A stretch of DNA of 7,754 nt from a bacterium (lineage in GTDB: Bacteria; Patescibacteriota; Patescibacteriia; 2-12-FULL-60-25), in the NCBI GenBank assembly GCA_024654265.1, contig JANLIO010000037.1:1-7754 (forward strand). The letters run 5' to 3'. The translations under genes and the position numbers were made by a program. How positions within the stretch are numbered: the first letter of the stretch is position 1; each line of letters starts with the position of its first letter. This document shows, piece by piece, positions 5,860 to 7,754 of the stretch. A model generated the notes under the pieces. The model was not told the DNA's origin. It was given only the letters and a program-made list of their open reading frames with translations, and searched no databases.

Positions 5860-7095
5860 TTATTTTATAAACCGAATAAAATGCCGTTTTCCTTTTTGGA
5901 GAACACTCGGCGGATGAACAACCAAACTCACATCATGTATAACAACACCATCGATCTTCACACCGCCTTGCTCGATTTGTCGTCGCGCATCTGACTTTGA
6001 TGAAACCAACTTAGAGATCACAAGCGCATCCACAATCGACACTTCTTTTTTCCCAAGTGAAACCGTTTGCATATCCTCCGGATCGGCGTGCGTCTTATGA
6101 ATCCGATCAAACTGCTCTTCCGCCTTCGCGCCCGAATCTACTCCCTTCAATGTTGCCACAACGTCTCGCGCAAGTTTTCGTTTAAAGAGAACGGGATTCT
6201 CTCCTTTCTTCATCGACTTTTCAATTCCGGCAATCTCATCCATTGACACATTGGTACACAATTCAAATCCGGAAAGAATCATCCCATCTGTCCAGCTCAT
6301 GACTTTTCCGTACATCTCCTCAGGCGCATCATCCAACGTAATCATATTCCCCTCGCTCTTCCCCATTTTCTTTCCGGTCGGGTCTGTCAAAAGTTTTGTC
6401 GTTAAAACAAATTTTTCTTTTCCCTTTGTTTTGAGAAGATCGCGCCCGGCGAGCATGTTAAACGTCTGGTCATTTCCGCCAACTTCCATGTCCACATCCA
6501 TCGCCACTGAATCATATCCCTGCATGAGCGGATACAAGAACTCATGAAGGTACACCGGCTTTCCTTCCTGTAATCGCTTCTCGAACATGTCGCGCTCAGA
6601 CATTTGCTGAACCGTAAAATGAGACGCAAGCTCTACAACATCGCCAAAAGATAATTTCCCCAACCATGTGCTATTAAACTTGAGTTTCACGGGATTTTTT
6701 CCACCAAAATCAAAAATCATCTCTGCTTGTTTTTTGTACCCTTTGCAGTTCGCGAGCACTTCCTTTCGCGTCAATGTTTTTCGAGTTGCCGACTTATCCG
6801 ATGGATCTCCAATCATTGCCGTAAAATCACCAATCAGCAAAATGACTTCATGCCCCATCTTTTGCAAATCCGCGAGCTTCCGCATGGGAATCACATGACC
6901 GATATGAACCGAAGGACCTGTTGGATCTATTCCAAAATAGATGCGAAGTTTTTTCCCACCTTCAAGCTGTTTTTTTAGCAACGCCTTGGATGGATACACA
7001 TTCTCCACCCCACGCGTCAAAAACGATTCAATTTGCTTTTTATCAATTGTTGCCATGCTGAACATCGTATCCGAATGCGCCTTTTTGGACAACAT
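5860..7095 (-). CDS. tyrS: Tyrosyl-tRNA synthetase (TyrZ-like type)
   Basis: The 411-residue class I enzyme attaches tyrosine to tRNA-Tyr. YFGIDPTGPSVHIGH (53-67) holds the HIGH motif (64-67). LLIGDFTAMIGDPS (86-99) follows. The tyrosine-site residues are visible as Y188, Q192 and D195, and GGNDQ (206-210) matches the GGxDQ motif. KMGKS (243-247) is the KMSKS loop. The last 50 or so residues (about 358-410, with SSKSDARRQIEQGGVKIDG) form an S4-type RNA-binding domain. The GDPS and KMGKSEGN wording fits the second bacterial TyrRS clade (TyrZ) better than the E. coli type. ATG 7095 gives the longest form, but Met11 (7065) and Met14 (7056, MATIDKKQ) are also plausible and none has a clear Shine-Dalgarno. 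The toxin stop lies 6 nt upstream of ATG 7095, so tyrS may depend on the TA promoter. Confidence 0.97.
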   Translation of the reverse strand: MLSKKAHSDTMFSMATIDKKQIESFLTRGVENVYPSKALLKKQLEGGKKLRIYFGIDPTGPSVHIGHVIPMRKLADLQKMGHEVILLIGDFTAMIGDPSDKSATRKTLTRKEVLANCKGYKKQAEMIFDFGGKNPVKLKFNSTWLGKLSFGDVVELASHFTVQQMSERDMFEKRLQEGKPVYLHEFLYPLMQGYDSVAMDVDMEVGGNDQTFNMLAGRDLLKTKGKEKFVLTTKLLTDPTGKKMGKSEGNMITLDDAPEEMYGKVMSWTDGMILSGFELCTNVSMDEIAGIEKSMKKGENPVLFKRKLARDVVATLKGVDSGAKAEEQFDRIHKTHADPEDMQTVSLGKKEVSIVDALVISKLVSSKSDARRQIEQGGVKIDGVVIHDVSLVVHPPSVLQKGKRHFIRFIK

Positions 7096-7101
7096 GAAAC
7101 T

Positions 7102-7365
7102 TTAACGATACATCTCACTCCGATGACCAACCGCAACGATCATCGCGACAGTTCGCTTCTCATTTAAAACAGCAACGACTCGATACTCTCCAATACGAAA
7201 TCGAATATCACCAATTTTTGCGTGATGTAACGGCTTCGCGTGACGGAGAGGATTCTTTTGTTTTCTAATCCAAACAAGCTTTTTCAAAATTCGCTTCGCG
7301 TGCATTTCGTCTAAAGCTTGCAACTGTTTTTCTGCGTCAGATGAAAACCGAAACTCAAATGTCAT
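7102..7365 (-). CDS. RelE/ParE-superfamily toxin of a type II TA module
   Basis: The 87-residue product matches RelE-like toxins in size and pattern. An N-terminal strand and helices (about 1-38) precede KPLHHAKIGDIRFRIGEYRVVAVL (44-67), the beta-sheet core with the family's 'R.G.yRv' motif, and VGHRSEMYR (79-87), the C-terminal 'gHR..vY' motif. Arg62, Arg82 and Tyr86 sit where catalytic or RNA-contacting residues of mRNA-cleaving RelE toxins lie, so a ribosome-dependent endoribonuclease is more likely than a ParE-type gyrase poison. That is inference from the motifs. The start overlaps the antitoxin end by 11 nt, the usual antitoxin-first arrangement. tyrS follows at once. The frame is intact. 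Confidence 0.88.
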   Translation of the reverse strand: MTFEFRFSSDAEKQLQALDEMHAKRILKKLVWIRKQKNPLRHAKPLHHAKIGDIRFRIGEYRVVAVLNEKRTVAMIVAVGHRSEMYR

Positions 7366-7630
7366 ACTTCTTCACAAGCGACTCCAAAGAAACACCTTTT
7401 CCGGATTTTATCTCTTGACGCCCCTTAGAAACGGAACGGATAAACGCGGGATTTGAAAGCGCTTCATGACTTTCCACGAGATCCTCAAAATCTTCGGTCG
7501 AAAGAAAAAAACCGATCGTGCTTCCACCACGCGTCACACGCGTTATCCCCTTCAGATTTTGAGAGGGATTTTTTTGTATGTCACGAATCGATGCAATTTT
7601 TTCACCGGAAAGAATAGAAAAGTGGTTCAT
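7355..7630 (-). CDS. Phd/YefM-like antitoxin
   Basis: The 91-residue protein stands directly before and overlaps a RelE-like toxin. Residues about 8-53 (ILSGEKIASIRDIQKNPSQ, then ITRVTRGGSTIGFFLSTEDFEDLVE) follow the Phd/YefM pattern: a helix, a short linker, then 'it..g.p.avl.s.edye.L.e'. The C-terminal part (about 54-91) is charged, helical and probably the toxin-binding tail. Such antitoxins bind and block the toxin and repress their own operon as dimers. ATG 7630 has no Shine-Dalgarno; only 2 nt separate it from a perfect 24-bp palindrome that is the likely operator. A RelB/AbrB alternative is less likely from the sequence pattern. Confidence 0.83.
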   Translation of the reverse strand: MNHFSILSGEKIASIRDIQKNPSQNLKGITRVTRGGSTIGFFLSTEDFEDLVESHEALSNPAFIRSVSKGRQEIKSGKGVSLESLVKKYDI

Positions 7631-7632
7631 AA

Positions 7633-7656
7633 ATGTATGTAATATATTACATACAT
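7633..7656. promoter_or_regulatory. Perfect 24-bp palindromic operator of the TA operon
   Basis: ATGTATGTAATA (7633-7644) is followed directly by its exact reverse complement (7645-7656). The palindrome overlaps the last two bases of the proposed -10 box and covers the expected transcription start. It contains TGTA/TACA half-sites, reminiscent of the TGTACA core bound by YefM-type antitoxins. Binding there by the antitoxin or TA complex would block transcription. Confidence 0.82.
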
Positions 7657-7683
7657 CATAACGTTATTATCATTCATCGTCAA
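7655..7683 (-). promoter_or_regulatory. Promoter of the TA (and possibly tyrS-argS) operon
   Basis: On the minus strand TTGACG (7683-7678), a 17-nt spacer and TATGAT (7660-7655) each match the sigma70 consensus at 5 of 6 positions with ideal spacing. The start of transcription should fall near 7648, giving a leader of about 18 nt. The -35 overlaps the stop codon of a possible upstream reading frame. Confidence 0.72.
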
Positions 7684-7754
7684 TTCTTTGTATCAGGCCA
7701 ATACATCCTGGACTTTCCCTTGTTCCACTCGGTTAAGAATTGAATAGGCGATTG
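7680..7754 (-). CDS. Possible 3' end of an upstream gene (partial, unidentified)
   Basis: From the window edge a frame stays open for 24 codons and ends at TGA 7682-7680 with ...RMYWPDTKN. The ending, rich in Trp and Tyr, faintly recalls C-termini of integrase-core transposases, but 24 codons cannot establish that. A competing frame ends at 7693 with ...RVEQGKVQDVLA and has codon use at least as typical of the neighbours. One of the two is probably the tail of a real gene, because the array is so tightly packed, but I cannot say which. Confidence 0.33.
   Translation of the reverse strand, partial: QSPIQFLTEWNKGKSRMYWPDTKN

Noticed and set aside
7102..7365. ParE-type (gyrase) toxin instead of RelE-type
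   Set aside because: The Arg62, Arg82 and Tyr86 pattern fits RNA-cleaving RelE toxins better, although the superfamily label is kept because activity was not tested.

Overview
The window reads as a compact, mid-GC bacterial chromosome segment, most likely from the Candidate Phyla Radiation (Patescibacteria, probably a Parcubacteria-type lineage). This placement is an inference. It rests on the very short or overlapping gene junctions, a minimal SecG followed by an orphan membrane-anchored oligopeptide-binding protein, a bactofilin paired with an unusual diacylglycerol-kinase-like protein (GNDST in place of GGDGT), and a DsbA-type thiol oxidoreductase on a signal anchor. UGA is used as an ordinary stop, so the recoded Gracilibacteria/Absconditabacteria are disfavoured. 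No rRNA or other taxonomic marker is present.

Left part, 1-2604: a DsbA-like gene runs leftward off the window edge (1-356). About 210 bp separate it from the divergent secG. This intergenic holds a heptamer tandem repeat, a duplicated GTCATCTCGACCGC element that can form a hairpin, and candidate promoters. secG overlaps the start of a 610-aa membrane-anchored SBP_bac_5 protein. Together the three genes are an envelope/secretion group: translocon subunit, surface peptide-binding protein and disulfide chemistry.

Centre, 2603-2722: a symmetric, bidirectional intrinsic terminator sits between the SBP gene and a convergent tRNA-Leu(GAG), which encodes its own CCA.

Right part, 2636-7754, is one leftward array with almost no gaps: (upstream reading frame end) - Phd/YefM-like antitoxin - RelE-like toxin - tyrS - argS - bactofilin - DAGK-like protein - tRNA-Leu. 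The toxin-antitoxin pair has a good sigma70-type promoter (TTGACG-17-TATGAT) and a perfect 24-bp palindromic operator over the expected transcription start. The toxin stop lies 6 nt from the longest tyrS start. This raises the possibility that an autoregulated TA promoter contributes to expression of two essential aminoacyl-tRNA synthetases. A second weak promoter candidate precedes the bactofilin.

I see no CRISPR array, insertion-sequence ends, prophage or clearly novel multi-gene defence system. The points most worth a second look are the TA-synthetase linkage, the CPR-type divergent lipid-kinase fold coupled to a bactofilin, the tRNA that begins on the base after a stop codon, and the repeats upstream of secG.
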